Shown: positions 1 through 8,614, counted from the first letter of the stretch. The stretch: DNA of 42,712 nt from Chloroflexi bacterium bin125 (GCA_002239025.1 MPNM01000025.1:1-42712); one strand, 5' to 3'. Made by a program: numbers and translations. The notes: generated by a model from the sequence alone, not told the origin.

Positions 1-19
1 CTCCCCCTTGCAGAGACTG

Positions 20-178
20 ATGCATATCCTCCGATTCCCCTCTCCCCCCCTTGCGGGGGGAGATGTCACGGAGTGACAGAGGGGGGGTCGGCTGGCGACG
101 ACCAGATTGGGCTCCCGAAAAGCGGACCCCCCCTCTGCCTTCGGCATCTCCCCCCGCGAGGGGGGGAGAGGGGAACGA
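20..178. repeat. C-rich palindromic intergenic repeat, copy 1
   Basis: Two inverted arms, each a C-tract, a short hairpin and a G-tract, flank a spacer of about 40 bases. The left arm contains GTCACGGAGTGAC and the right arm GCCTTCGGC, both perfect small stems. The outer flank TGCATATCCTCCGATTCC at 20-37 recurs inverted at about 3290-3307. Related copies lie at 1480-1625 and 3158-3307. The family is not one I can name; it behaves like a REP or MITE-like element. Confidence 0.75.
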
Positions 179-194
179 CCCACCCCGTAACTCT

Positions 195-1124
195 CTACCC
201 CAAAGGCGGCGACGGCTCCAACAGTGACTTCGTCTGACCATCGACCAGCAACGGCATGTAATCCCATCCCGCGAGCAGCAGTGGATCAATCCCGCGCAGC
301 GCCGTCGTGACCAGCTCCCGATCGAGGCTGTTGGCCAAGGTCAGCATCGCCGCGATCCGGAATCCGCTGGCCCCGCCGATTGACTCCTCGGCTTCCCTCA
401 ACGAGCGCCGCATCAGCCGGCGCACGGCACGGCCATCAATCGCCGAGCTGGGCGGTGAGCACAATACAATCGGCTCCTCGACGCCTTCCAGCCTCTGGAT
501 TCGCCAGGTATCGTCGCCCTTGACCGTCTGCGTTGTTCCGTCGTTGCGAATGCCGTTGGCGACCAGCACAAGGAAATCGACCATCTGCGTGATCTGCTGC
601 TCGTCCTCGGGCAGGCGGAAGATGCTCGACGCGTCGAGTTGATACTCGCCCATCACCTGATTGGTGAATCGCGCCCATTGCTGCGAGAGACCGCCGAGCA
701 CGCTCATGTATGAGCCCTCGCTGCCCGTCTTGCGGATCGCGATATCGACTTTGAACGCGACCTCGCCTTTCTGGCCAAGCTCCAACTCGCGAGCTGCGTC
801 CGCCACCTGACCGGCCGCCTGATCGGCGTCAGCGGGAATGGATGCTCCCGGCGGCACCCAGACCACGACATCGCGCGCGCCGTACGCGTGCAGTCGCTCC
901 TCGAGTCCGACCTTACGCGACAGCGTCTCGCCGTCGCCCTGTAAGGCGGAGAGATCAAACAATGGGCCAACCGCCAGGGTCCCGGTCGCGCCGTTGGCGC
1001 TGAATTTCGTCTGCGAGGCGCCGGAACTCGGTGGCTCGAACGACACGTCCGATGCGCCATCGCCGATCAGCGCGTCACGAGTCATCGCGGCCGCAACGAG
1101 GGTCAATTGCTGCAGAGGATCCAT
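195..1124 (-). CDS. hypothetical protein, about 309 aa
   Basis: I do not recognise this protein. It is an open frame with normal codon use that starts at an ATG at 1124 (MDPLQQLTLVAAAM); an in-frame upstream start at 1184 adds an implausible Cys/Ser-rich extension. No signal peptide, membrane segment or catalytic motif is visible. The N-terminal third is Gly/Ser/Ala-rich, the middle contains VVVWVPPGASIPADADQAAG, and the C-terminal half looks alpha/beta with a basic stretch (RAVRRLMRRSLREAEESI). It lies downstream of the transporter remnant and is bounded by a palindromic repeat after its stop. It may be a soluble lineage-specific protein. Function is unknown. Confidence 0.6.
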   Translation of the reverse strand: MDPLQQLTLVAAAMTRDALIGDGASDVSFEPPSSGASQTKFSANGATGTLAVGPLFDLSALQGDGETLSRKVGLEERLHAYGARDVVVWVPPGASIPADADQAAGQVADAARELELGQKGEVAFKVDIAIRKTGSEGSYMSVLGGLSQQWARFTNQVMGEYQLDASSIFRLPEDEQQITQMVDFLVLVANGIRNDGTTQTVKGDDTWRIQRLEGVEEPIVLCSPPSSAIDGRAVRRLMRRSLREAEESIGGASGFRIAAMLTLANSLDRELVTTALRGIDPLLLAGWDYMPLLVDGQTKSLLEPSPPLG

Positions 1125-1161
1125 GGCTGGCAGCGTATCGCAGGCGCTGTTGTGAACCCGA

Positions 1162-1404
1162 CTACCAGAACAGCAATCCCGCAATCGCGCCGGTCATGCA
1201 GGTCGCCATGGTCCCGGCGAGAATCGATTTCAGCCCAAGCTGAGCCAGTTCGGCGCGCCGCTCAGGCACGATCGCCGCTAGCCCAAGCTGAACCAGCAAA
1301 CCAGCGACAACCGTCCGACGAGGAAACACCCGCCGATTCTCACTCAGCGCCCAGGCCAAGCCAATGATCAGGACAATCCCAAGAATCGGTCGGAAGTACA
1401 GCAT
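1162..1404 (-). pseudogene. internally deleted CNT (NupC-type) nucleoside transporter remnant
   Basis: The 80-residue product joins what look like the two ends of a concentrative nucleoside transporter. Residues 1-45 (LIIGLAWALSENRRVFPRR and the following hydrophobic helix) resemble the first membrane segment of NupC-type proteins, where an SENRR-like loop is typical. Residues 48-80 (PERRAELAQLGLKSILAGTM, then a helix ending GAIAGLLFW) resemble their extreme C-terminus. Full-length members are about 400 residues, so roughly 320 residues of core are missing while the frame stays open. The alternative is a genuine two-helix small membrane protein. The family match is from memory of conserved segments. 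Confidence 0.5.
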
Positions 1405-1479
1405 GAATCGATCGCCTAGTCGTTGACAGCGCTGATCAAGTTATCGCAACCTCCTCGACCTTCGCCTTGAGGGGATCGG

Positions 1480-1625
1480 ATCCCCTCTCCCCCCTGCGGG
1501 GGAGAGGGCACGGAGTGCCAGAGGGAGGGCAGCGCAACCTCCTTACGCCAGATATCACCTGTCGTGCCCTAGCCGACCCCCCCCCTCAGCCTTCGGCAGC
1601 TCCCCCCGCAAGGGGGGTGCGGGGA
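1480..1625. repeat. C-rich palindromic intergenic repeat, copy 2
   Basis: Same architecture as the copy at the start of the window. The left arm holds GGCACGGAGTGCC, whose stem differs at both paired positions from the GTCAC/GTGAC stem of copy 1, so pairing is kept. The right arm holds GCCTTCGGC. The spacer shares a GTCGGCT...CCAGAT-like core (inverted) with copy 1. It fills most of the 234-base gap between the transporter remnant and the histidine kinase and may act as a bidirectional terminator. Confidence 0.7.
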
Positions 1626-1638
1626 AGATGAGACTGAC

Positions 1639-3090
1639 TTACGTCGCCAATGAGGACTCCGCAGGACGCATCGGCAGCCACACCGTGATCGTCGTGCCAA
1701 CACCGACCGTGCTCTCAGCCCCGATGCGGCCGCCATGCGCTCTCACGATCTCCCGACTGATGGCCAGGCCCAGGCCGGCTCCGGGACCGCTGCGCGACTC
1801 TGGCTGCCAGAACCGATCGAACAACTTGCCCAGGTCTTCAGCCGCAATACCCTCGCCGCTGTCCTCGACCCTGATCTCGATGCCATCATCGACAGATCTC
1901 GCCGCCATCGTCACTGAGCCTTCGGACGTATGGCGCAACGCGTTGTCCATCAGGTTGTTCAGCACCTGGACCAGGCGGTCGTAGTCGGCTTCAATCGTAG
2001 GAGTGCCTGCCTCAATCTCCGTCCGCAGGACGACGCCTGACTCGTCGGCCCGACCGCCGAACATCGCCTCGATGTGTCCGAACAGTTCTTCCAGGTCGAT
2101 CCGCGACGGCTCCAGCCGATATTCGCCGGCTTCCAGACGCGACAGATCCAGCAACTGCTCAATCATTCGCAGCATCCGCTGCGTCTCCTGATGCACGACC
2201 TCCAACGACGATGCACGCCGCTCCGGGTCCGTCACTGTGCCGTCGCGCAGCGCCTCGACGAAACCGCGGATCGAGGTCAACGGCGTGCGCAGCTCGTGCG
2301 AGACGTCGGCAATGAAGCTACGCATCGCCCGTTCGTTGTCCGAGACTCGCTCAGCCATCGCATTGAATGCCCTGGCAAGGTCACGCACCTGCGACGGACC
2401 GGACTCTGAAGCGCGGGTGTCGTAGCGGTCCGGCCCGAACTGGCGCACCACGCCGGTCAACGCTTCCAACGGACGCATCAGTTGCCGCGACATGATCATC
2501 GCCAACACAACAGCCACCGCCAGTCCGGCGAGTCCGGCGACCACGAGCCGCCCGATCAGGTCATCGATTGAACCGAGTCGGTGATCATCGCCGAAGGTGA
2601 CCGCCATCAACAGACCACGATCTCCTTGCGCGCCATCTGAGGGTCTTACGAGGACCCGGACTAGCATCGGCCGCCAGTCGCCGCCGATGTACAACTTGGA
2701 GTCGAACCACTCAGCAGCATTGCCTTTTTCGACAATCACGGAGTATTGCACGCCCAGGTAGTCGTCCTTCAGCCCGCGAGCCGGCGCAAATCCCTCGATC
2801 ACGCGCCCATCACCGTCTGCCAGGATCACGATCAATCCAGCGTGTTCCGCCTGCTCGCGGATCAGTGTGACGATTTGGTTCCGGTCAATCGCCGCGGCGC
2901 TGCGCAGAATGCGAGCGATCTCGACTCTCAGCGCATTGCCCGCGGTTCGCAACTCCGAGCGGTCAATGTCTTCGCGGTACCCGCCAAACAGCGATGCAAA
3001 CACCACGCCAGGCACGATCACCATCACCAGCACCAGTCCGGCAAACCCGGCAAACAACCTCAGACCGTAGCCACGGCGCAATGTCGTCAC
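1639..3090 (-). CDS. membrane sensor histidine kinase (PhoR/BaeS type)
   Basis: A 483-residue two-component sensor. A first membrane helix at about residues 11-35 precedes an extracytoplasmic domain of about 150 residues. A second helix follows at about 185-208 (LVVAGLAGLAVAVVLAMIM), then a HAMP linker at 210-260. The dimerisation/phosphoacceptor box is ADVSHELRTPLTS at about 272-284, with the phosphorylated His inside it. The ATPase domain shows the N box (NNLMDNALRH), the G1 box (VEDSGEGI), an F box (LFDRFWQ) and the G2 box (GAGLGLAISREIV). The kinase should phosphorylate its own His and pass phosphate to the response regulator 260 bases upstream on the same strand; a palindromic repeat separates the two genes. 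The stimulus cannot be told from sequence. Confidence 0.93.
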   Translation of the reverse strand: MTTLRRGYGLRLFAGFAGLVLVMVIVPGVVFASLFGGYREDIDRSELRTAGNALRVEIARILRSAAAIDRNQIVTLIREQAEHAGLIVILADGDGRVIEGFAPARGLKDDYLGVQYSVIVEKGNAAEWFDSKLYIGGDWRPMLVRVLVRPSDGAQGDRGLLMAVTFGDDHRLGSIDDLIGRLVVAGLAGLAVAVVLAMIMSRQLMRPLEALTGVVRQFGPDRYDTRASESGPSQVRDLARAFNAMAERVSDNERAMRSFIADVSHELRTPLTSIRGFVEALRDGTVTDPERRASSLEVVHQETQRMLRMIEQLLDLSRLEAGEYRLEPSRIDLEELFGHIEAMFGGRADESGVVLRTEIEAGTPTIEADYDRLVQVLNNLMDNALRHTSEGSVTMAARSVDDGIEIRVEDSGEGIAAEDLGKLFDRFWQPESRSGPGAGLGLAISREIVRAHGGRIGAESTVGVGTTITVWLPMRPAESSLAT

Positions 3091-3157
3091 CTCTATCTTG
3101 ACGCGCTATCCCATCGGTCGTCTTCTTTGCTCCCCATGGAAGAGACCGATGCAAAAC

Positions 3158-3307
3158 TCCCCTTCTCCCCCCTTGCGGGGGAGATGCCGAAGGCAGAGGG
3201 GGGTTCCCTGCCTGTTGGCCCTATCTGGTAGTCGACAGCCGCCCCCCTCCGTCACTCTGTGACATCTCCCCCCGCAGGGGGGGAGAGGGGAATCGGAGGA
3301 TATGCAT
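3158..3307. repeat. C-rich palindromic intergenic repeat, copy 3
   Basis: The left arm contains TGCCGAAGGCA and the right arm GTCACTCTGTGAC, each a perfect short stem within C and G tracts. The right flank GGAATCGGAGGATATGCAT at about 3289-3307 is the reverse complement of the left flank of copy 1. The spacer includes CTATCTGGTAGTCGACAGCC, whose reverse complement matches the spacer of copy 1 in part. It sits between the response regulator and kinase genes and might lower kinase expression. Confidence 0.75.
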
Positions 3308-3351
3308 CAGGCGCTGGAAGGGGAGCAAATCGGAGAGAACCTGCGTGCAAG

Positions 3352-4107
3352 TCAGCCAGTTTGTCGTGCGCTCGTTTCCACCAGCTTGTACCCGACACCC
3401 CGCACCGTCTCGATGGCGACGCCCGGATCGCCGCCGTCCGGCGCGAGCTTACGGCGTAGTTGGTTGACGTGAACGTCAACCGTTCGTGTCTCTCCGAAGT
3501 ACTCGTAGCCCCAGACTTGTTCCAGGAGTTGCTCTCGAGTCAGGACGATGCCGCGGTACTCCGCGAGTTGTTTGAGCAGCTCGAATTCCTTGTTGCGCAG
3601 CTTCAACGACCGGCCTGACAGCGTCGCCTCACGCCGATCCCAATCGACACACAACGGACCGACCTCGAACTGGCCGCGCATTCCAGGGCCTGCGTTGACA
3701 CGACCCGGCCCCGCGGCAGCGCGGCGCAGGATCGCCTTGACGCGCGCCGTGAGCTCGCGAGGATGAAACGGCTTGCCCAGGTAGTCGTCCGCGCCGAGCT
3801 CCAGACCAACAATCCGGTCCACATCCTCCGAGCGTGCGGTCAGCATCAGGATCGGCACATCTCGGATCGCACTCGCGTCGGAACGGAGCTCGCGAGTCAC
3901 TTCATAGCCCGATTTCTTTGGCAGCATCAGGTCGAGCACAATCAGATCGGGCGACTCCGCACGAGCGACGGCTAGGGCCGAGACGCCATCGTCGGCCGTG
4001 ATCACGCCAAACCCCTCCTGCTCGAGATAGAGCGAGCACAACTCGCGGATATTCGCCTCGTCGTCGACTACCAACACGGTGCGGTCGGTGCTGTCATTGA
4101 GGGACAT
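3352..4107 (-). CDS. PhoB/OmpR-family response regulator
   Basis: A 251-residue two-domain transcription regulator. The receiver domain spans about residues 9-125, with the acidic pair in VVDDEANI, the phosphoacceptor Asp in LIVLDLMLPKKSGYE, the switch Thr in LMLTAR and the conserved Lys in ADDYLGKPFHPREL. A linker of about 25 residues leads to an OmpR-type winged helix at about 150-245, recognisable by LKLRNKEFELLKQLAE, LTREQLLEQVWGYEY, RTVDVHVNQLRRKL and IETVRGVGYKL. It probably works with the histidine kinase downstream on the same strand. The ATG at 4107 is the natural start. The regulon is not evident. Confidence 0.95.
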   Translation of the reverse strand: MSLNDSTDRTVLVVDDEANIRELCSLYLEQEGFGVITADDGVSALAVARAESPDLIVLDLMLPKKSGYEVTRELRSDASAIRDVPILMLTARSEDVDRIVGLELGADDYLGKPFHPRELTARVKAILRRAAAGPGRVNAGPGMRGQFEVGPLCVDWDRREATLSGRSLKLRNKEFELLKQLAEYRGIVLTREQLLEQVWGYEYFGETRTVDVHVNQLRRKLAPDGGDPGVAIETVRGVGYKLVETSARQTG

Positions 4108-4220
4108 CGCCGATCACTCCCTTCCGCGTTACTCACATACTCACGGTCGAGGGTACGCAGCGACATCAAGGCCCGGTCAGGCCTTCGTCAGCAGTCAGTA
4201 AAGCGGAACCTAGAAGGAAC

Positions 4221-4242
4221 GCCAGCGAACCCGAACGCTGGC
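4221..4242. terminator. GC hairpin downstream of rpsU
   Basis: GCCAGCG (4221-4227) and CGCTGGC (4236-4242) form a perfect 7-bp stem with an 8-base loop, 12 bases past the rpsU stop. No U-tract follows on the minus strand, so intrinsic termination is only a possibility. Confidence 0.35.
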
Positions 4243-4253
4243 TACACCTACCG

Positions 4254-4466
4254 CTAGCGGGGCATCCTCGGACGGCGCACCTTGACCATCGCTCGACGGC
4301 GCCGGCGCGCGGCGCGGCGCTCGGCCTGTCGTTGCTTCTCGCGATTGCTGATAAACCGGCGACGCCGCCGCGACTCCTGCAGCACGCCGTCGCGCTGCAC
4401 CATTTTGTTGAAGCGGCGGATGAGAGCTTCGGGGCTCTCTTGCTCTTTGCGGCTCACCAGTAGCAT
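4254..4466 (-). CDS. rpsU: 30S ribosomal protein bS21
   Basis: A 70-residue, strongly basic protein with the bS21 core: the ESPEALIRRFNKMVQRDGVL segment, an arginine run (ESRRRRRF) and a lysine/arginine-rich tail. It binds the small subunit near the 3' end of 16S rRNA and assists initiation. The ATG at 4466 is preceded by AGAGGAAC as ribosome binding site. It is transcribed alone, between the surface-protein cluster and the response regulator. Length matches bacterial bS21 (about 60-75 residues). Confidence 0.95.
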   Translation of the reverse strand: MLLVSRKEQESPEALIRRFNKMVQRDGVLQESRRRRRFISNREKQRQAERRAARRRRRAMVKVRRPRMPR

Positions 4467-4651
4467 GGGCGCTCAGTTCCTCTGATCGACATTCAGTTTC
4501 TACACACTTACGGGTCAGTCTAACAGGGCTTCGGTCACGCGCCGTTGCCACGCCGGATCCATGCCAAGAAGAGAACAACCAGGCTGGCCAGCGTCACGTT
4601 CTGCTGACCAGGCTGCAGAGGATCGCGACACTGGAACCGAGCTAACAGGCG

Positions 4652-6028
4652 CTACCGAGGCGGATCATCCCCACTTCCCGATTCAGCGACTGCCCGGCGT
4701 CTGCGCCGGACGCCCTTCAACAGAACTGTGGCTGCCAGGACAGACAAACCCAACGAGGCGCCCAGCACGACCTCCCACTGCGAGCCAGCTTGTTCGCTCA
4801 GCGTGCCGCCGGTCCCCGTCTTTGGCGCATCTGGTCTTACAGGATCCTGCGCGTCGTCCGATTCCTGTTCAGATGCTGTCTCAGCCTGTGAACTCGCTTG
4901 GTCGGTGGTCGTCGCCTCCTGTTCAGTCGCCTCAGACTGAACAACGTCATCATCAGCCTCGAGTGTGTCGTCGGAATCCTGATCCTTCGAGTCCGTCGCC
5001 TCATCCGACTGGCTACTCTCGTCGTCTGTTGCCGTCTGGCCATCGGTCGAGTCGGTGTCCGCCGTTTCGCTGCTCGTGTCATCGCCGTCGGTCGTCTCTA
5101 CGCCGTTCTCGCTACTGACCTGCTGTTCGTCTTCCTGATCGCCATCCTGACTCGCACTCTTGTCGTCTTTGTCGCCGTCGTCCTGTTCGTCTCCCTGATC
5201 GCCGTCCTGACTCGTACTCTGGTCGTCTTCGTCGCCCTTGTTCTGATCGTCATCCTGATCGTCATCCTGGTCGTCTTCATGCCTGTCCTGCTGACCATCT
5301 TCGACTTCGTCGTCCACGACAGTCGTTTCGCTGCTCGTCGAACCTCCACCGACTCCACCTCCGATTGTGGTTGTTGGCGGCGGAGGATTGGTCAGTTCTT
5401 GCTCGTCATCGACAATGGTGCTGCATGGCGTGTTGGCATGTTCGGCCTTCATGCTCCGATTCAGCCACACCCGGACCGAAATCTCCGCGAGTGGATCGTC
5501 AGTTGGGACGCATCGCCCAAACTGGGCGCTTGCTGTTCGAACAGATCCGCCAGCTCCGGGATCCTTGATTGCGAAGCGCGCATTGAGCTTGCATGGCAGA
5601 AACCCGTCCGAGTCCAGATCGATGGGCACGAATTGATCTTGCTCATCTCTGACGCCAAACGAACTTCCCGACTTCGTGATTGGTCTGTCGTTCTCATCGG
5701 TGATGAGGGTGGACCAGAGGGAGTTCAATCTCCAACTCCGGTCAGATCTCGCCGCTGCTTCATTCACCGGTCCTTCGGCCCCCGGAATCGTGGCGTAGAC
5801 CCACACTTCGTGCCGATCATTTCCACTGCCGTCAAGCAGCGCTCCGGTGTAGGTCCGGGACGCGCCGGGGTGTGAACACCAGTCCACTGCGATCCGTTCC
5901 ACGGACTGTCCCCGGACGGTCAGAATCCCGCCAAATGCGAACAACACCGCGACGACCAGCGCCGCCGTCGCAACTACGGCCGCTGTCCACCGCTGTCGCA
6001 GTGTGAACTTCGTCTCTGGGAATCTCAT
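4652..6028 (-). CDS. secreted acidic-stalk protein with APKTGTGG sorting signal (paralog A)
   Basis: 458 residues. An N-terminal basic stretch and hydrophobic helix (residues about 13-38) form a signal peptide or anchor. The exported domain (about 45-215) contains a WCSHPGAS segment shared with the next gene and ends near VRVWLNRSM. A stalk of about 180 residues rich in Asp, Gln, Ser and Thr includes tandem SQDGDQ-DEQ repeats. The C-terminus reads RPDAPKTGTGG, a 20-residue hydrophobic helix, then GVRRRRR: the layout of a sortase sorting signal with a divergent LPxTG-like motif. It is the last gene of a five-gene run of paralogs on this strand. The protein is probably displayed at the cell surface. 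Its ligand is unknown and no sortase gene is in the window. Confidence 0.85.
   Translation of the reverse strand: MRFPETKFTLRQRWTAAVVATAALVVAVLFAFGGILTVRGQSVERIAVDWCSHPGASRTYTGALLDGSGNDRHEVWVYATIPGAEGPVNEAAARSDRSWRLNSLWSTLITDENDRPITKSGSSFGVRDEQDQFVPIDLDSDGFLPCKLNARFAIKDPGAGGSVRTASAQFGRCVPTDDPLAEISVRVWLNRSMKAEHANTPCSTIVDDEQELTNPPPPTTTIGGGVGGGSTSSETTVVDDEVEDGQQDRHEDDQDDDQDDDQNKGDEDDQSTSQDGDQGDEQDDGDKDDKSASQDGDQEDEQQVSSENGVETTDGDDTSSETADTDSTDGQTATDDESSQSDEATDSKDQDSDDTLEADDDVVQSEATEQEATTTDQASSQAETASEQESDDAQDPVRPDAPKTGTGGTLSEQAGSQWEVVLGASLGLSVLAATVLLKGVRRRRRAVAESGSGDDPPR
5123..5242. repeat. two 60-base tandem repeats in the acidic stalk
   Basis: 5123-5182 and 5183-5242 are near-identical 60-base units, both starting CTGTTCGTCT, followed by a degenerate third at 5243. 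On the minus strand they encode the repeated SQDGDQ-DEQ segment of the surface protein stalk. Length variation between strains is likely here. Confidence 0.8.
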
Positions 6029-6061
6029 GACTTGGTGACCGCTCGCCGGAGGGCCCCGCCT

Positions 6062-7264
6062 TCATTGACTCTGAGGCTTGCCGCGTCGTCGATACAAGGT
6101 CAGCGAGACGATTCCAATCACTGCCACCGCAGCGACAAACGCAGTCAATGCGATAGCTCCCTCGCGGTCAGACGATTCGGCCGCGGCACCGCCTGTGCCG
6201 GTCCTCGGCGCGCGTGGCCTGGCAATCTGTGTCTGTTCCTGCGACTCCGCGCGCTCGTCGGGCTTGACCCATGCGGTCTCTGAAGATCCCGCATCTTCAA
6301 GAAGGTCTTCCGACACGTCATCCTCCAGGGCATCGTTGCCAGACGTCTCCTCCGAGACACCTGTTGTCGAGGCGCCGGTGTCCTCGCCATCTTCATCGCT
6401 CGTGTTGCTGACAGAAGACTGGTTCGGGCTAATGTCAGATCCCGCCTGGTTCGATTCGGTTGTCGTCGATGCCTGATTGTTGTTCGTCTGAGTTGGCGTT
6501 GGGTTCGTATTGGTCCGTGTAGGGTTTGGCGCGTTGTTGACCGTGGGTGTCTGTCCGCCGCCGTTGACAGGCTCTGCTGCGTTCGCATCTTCCCCACTCA
6601 CACTGTTCCCACCGTCGTCCACATTGCTATTGCCGCTGCCGCTGTCCGACGAAGCGTCATCGCTGGGCGGATCCTGTCCCGGCAGCAATGCGGAGGGATC
6701 CTCGGCATCGCATGGGATGCTCAGCTCATCTGCAACCATGTCGCGATTCAGCCAGACGCGGATGCTGCGAATCCGGGTACCTGAGTCAGTCCGGCCGACC
6801 GAGTAGTCCTCGTGATTTGGATCGTCGGTCAGCACCGGAACCTCGACCGGACACGGCTGATATGAAGCTCGGGCCGTTTGGGCAGCCTCGCCCCACTTGG
6901 CAATCCGGAAACTGGCTCGCAACGAGCAGGTGCCGTCGTTGTGCTCAACCAGCAGCGAGCTCCAGTAGATGTATGAGCCCCAGCCACGATTCGGCCAGAC
7001 ACCGCCTGTGGAAATCGACTCGGTGTAGTCACCATGGGTGGGATGGATGTAAATCGAGTCGCCCGTGCTTGAATCCCCATCCAGCAAGGAACCGTCCGGG
7101 TGAACAGAGGCTCCAGGATGAGAACAGATCAGCAACTCCCAATCGCTGTAGTCCGTCTGCTGAGCACTCGAGAACTCAATGCCCAGGAACAGCACCAGGA
7201 CGCCCAGCGCCGCCAACATGGCGGCGCGTAGCCAGAGCTTGGGTGCCAGCAGGAGCGGACTCAT
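6062..7264 (-). CDS. secreted protein with APRTGTGG sorting signal (paralog B)
   Basis: 400 residues. Signal helix at about 12-33 (AAMLAALGVLVLFLGIEFSS). The exported domain carries ICSHPGASVHPDGSLLDGD, clearly related to paralog A, and ends at SIRVWLNRDMVADELSIPC. A low-complexity linker rich in Asn, Thr, Gln, Ser and Asp follows, with an acidic EDDVSEDLLED block. The end is RAPRTGTGG, a hydrophobic helix (IALTAFVAAVAVIGIVSLTL) and YRRRGK. Its ATG overlaps the stop of paralog C by 4 bases (7261-7264), so the two are translationally coupled. Conserved cysteines in the exported domain may form disulfides. Role unknown; surface anchoring is inferred from the tail. Confidence 0.85.
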   Translation of the reverse strand: MSPLLLAPKLWLRAAMLAALGVLVLFLGIEFSSAQQTDYSDWELLICSHPGASVHPDGSLLDGDSSTGDSIYIHPTHGDYTESISTGGVWPNRGWGSYIYWSSLLVEHNDGTCSLRASFRIAKWGEAAQTARASYQPCPVEVPVLTDDPNHEDYSVGRTDSGTRIRSIRVWLNRDMVADELSIPCDAEDPSALLPGQDPPSDDASSDSGSGNSNVDDGGNSVSGEDANAAEPVNGGGQTPTVNNAPNPTRTNTNPTPTQTNNNQASTTTESNQAGSDISPNQSSVSNTSDEDGEDTGASTTGVSEETSGNDALEDDVSEDLLEDAGSSETAWVKPDERAESQEQTQIARPRAPRTGTGGAAAESSDREGAIALTAFVAAVAVIGIVSLTLYRRRGKPQSQ

Positions 7265-8559
7265 CGTAGGGAGTCCTCATGGTCCCTCCGTTTGCCGGTA
7301 AACGCCCTCCCAACAGCATGCTGCGCGCTTCGAACGAAGCGTCGATTCACGATTAAGACTCCCACGACCGCCGTCAGTACCGAAGCGACGCCGATCAGAA
7401 CCAGCCAGTAGCTATTGCCGCTCTGTGCAGCGATCCCACCGGTACCTGTCCTTGGCGCGTCTGGCCTGACAGTTTGTTGACTCGATTCTGCCGAAGGAGC
7501 GCTGGCCTCTCCGGAACTGTCGGAGGCATCGTCATCCTCAAGCAAGTCGTCTCCTTCGTCCACGTCGCTCGTTTCCGAATCCTCATCGGAAGCCTCTAGC
7601 AGGTCGCCCGAATCTGAGTCCTTGCCGTCATCTTTCGGGTCATCGTCAGACGTTTCGCCGGACTTCGTCTTGTCGTCGGTGCCTGGCTGTTGATCGTTAC
7701 TCTGATCGTTCGAGCTACCTGATTGCTCGCCAGAGTCAACGTCATCAGGGTCCGTTTCGTCTATATTGCCACCGTCGTTACCACTGCCGGTGCCTCCACC
7801 ACTGCCGCCGCCATTGCCACCGCCGTTACCGCTGCCGTTGCCTCCACCACTGCCACCGCCATTGCCGCCGCCACTGACGCTGCCACCTTCGTTGTTGTCC
7901 GGCTCATCTTCCTCGGTATCGTCTACCTCGACATTGTCCTCCGGTTCGGAGGGACTGACCGGATTGACCGTCTGCGTGGTATCGCCGGAGTTGGTTCCCT
8001 CATTGCCCACCGTGTCGGTGCTCGATGTGGTTGCTGGCGCTCCCTGTGGACATACTTCAGCCGGCGTACCGGTTGGCCGGCTGGTGTTCAGCCAGAGCCG
8101 ACCCTGGCACGGAGGCAATGGGTCAAACTCCACGACCGCTTCTTTGAAGTAATCCTGCCCCTTCTCCCGCATCATCACCTTCAGATTGATGACGCAAGTG
8201 GCCGTCCCTGCCTCCTCGTAGACGTATCCGGCGGGAATGTACATCCCCCAGCTCAGATCGTCGCGCACGTAGGAACCGCCGCTGCTCGTGACGTTTTCCT
8301 CGGTCACCGTGTCTTCAGGTACCTGGTCGTTGGAGTCAAGAATCGCCTCGAAGTTTCTCGAATTGACCACGATGATGTAGTCACCCGCGATTGCGGCCGT
8401 GCCGTCGGCTCGCTTTGTCTCTCCCGGACCGGAACACAACAAGAACTGGTTGCTCTGTGATGCAACAGTCTCTCCGCCAACGACGAACATGACGATTGCC
8501 AGAACCATGACAACAACGACTCTACGTAGAACGCGCCCTTCCCCTCGAAACAGTCTCAT
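7261..8559 (-). CDS. secreted Gly-rich-linker protein with APRTGTGG sorting signal (paralog C)
   Basis: About 432 residues from the ATG at 8559 (MRLFRGEGRVLRRVVVVMVL); an upstream ATG at 8595 is possible but puts a polar extension before the signal helix. After the signal (VVVVMVLAIVMFVVGG) an exported domain starts FLLCSGPGETKRADGT, a diverged form of the CSHPGAS domain of paralogs A and B, and ends near RLWLNTS. The linker contains a glycine-rich stretch (about 7780-7890) of repeated GGGNGGGSGG units, then Asp/Ser-rich acidic sequence. The tail is RPDAPRTGTGG, a hydrophobic helix and basic residues (NRRFVRSAQHAVGRAFTGKR). Probably a surface-displayed protein. Confidence 0.82.
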   Translation of the reverse strand: MRLFRGEGRVLRRVVVVMVLAIVMFVVGGETVASQSNQFLLCSGPGETKRADGTAAIAGDYIIVVNSRNFEAILDSNDQVPEDTVTEENVTSSGGSYVRDDLSWGMYIPAGYVYEEAGTATCVINLKVMMREKGQDYFKEAVVEFDPLPPCQGRLWLNTSRPTGTPAEVCPQGAPATTSSTDTVGNEGTNSGDTTQTVNPVSPSEPEDNVEVDDTEEDEPDNNEGGSVSGGGNGGGSGGGNGSGNGGGNGGGSGGGTGSGNDGGNIDETDPDDVDSGEQSGSSNDQSNDQQPGTDDKTKSGETSDDDPKDDGKDSDSGDLLEASDEDSETSDVDEGDDLLEDDDASDSSGEASAPSAESSQQTVRPDAPRTGTGGIAAQSGNSYWLVLIGVASVLTAVVGVLIVNRRFVRSAQHAVGRAFTGKRRDHEDSLR

Positions 8560-8614
8560 GTTGCTTCCCGTCAGTTCGTCATTTGTTTGCATCACGAGGT
8601 AGCCAGTTGGTTTG

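Noticed and set aside
1-180. Regular C/G-rich repeats as a possible CRISPR array
   Set aside because: There are only paired inverted arms with one spacer per copy, and the copies are dispersed; no cas genes are present.
4898-5875. Long plus-strand frame of 325 codons
   Set aside because: It is the antisense of the repetitive Asp/Gln-coding stalk of surface protein A; its hydrophobic repeats are a by-product of that.
7723-8460. Plus-strand frames rich in Pro/Leu or Ala/Thr opposite surface protein C
   Set aside because: These mirror the glycine-rich linker on the minus strand and have no start signal or homology.
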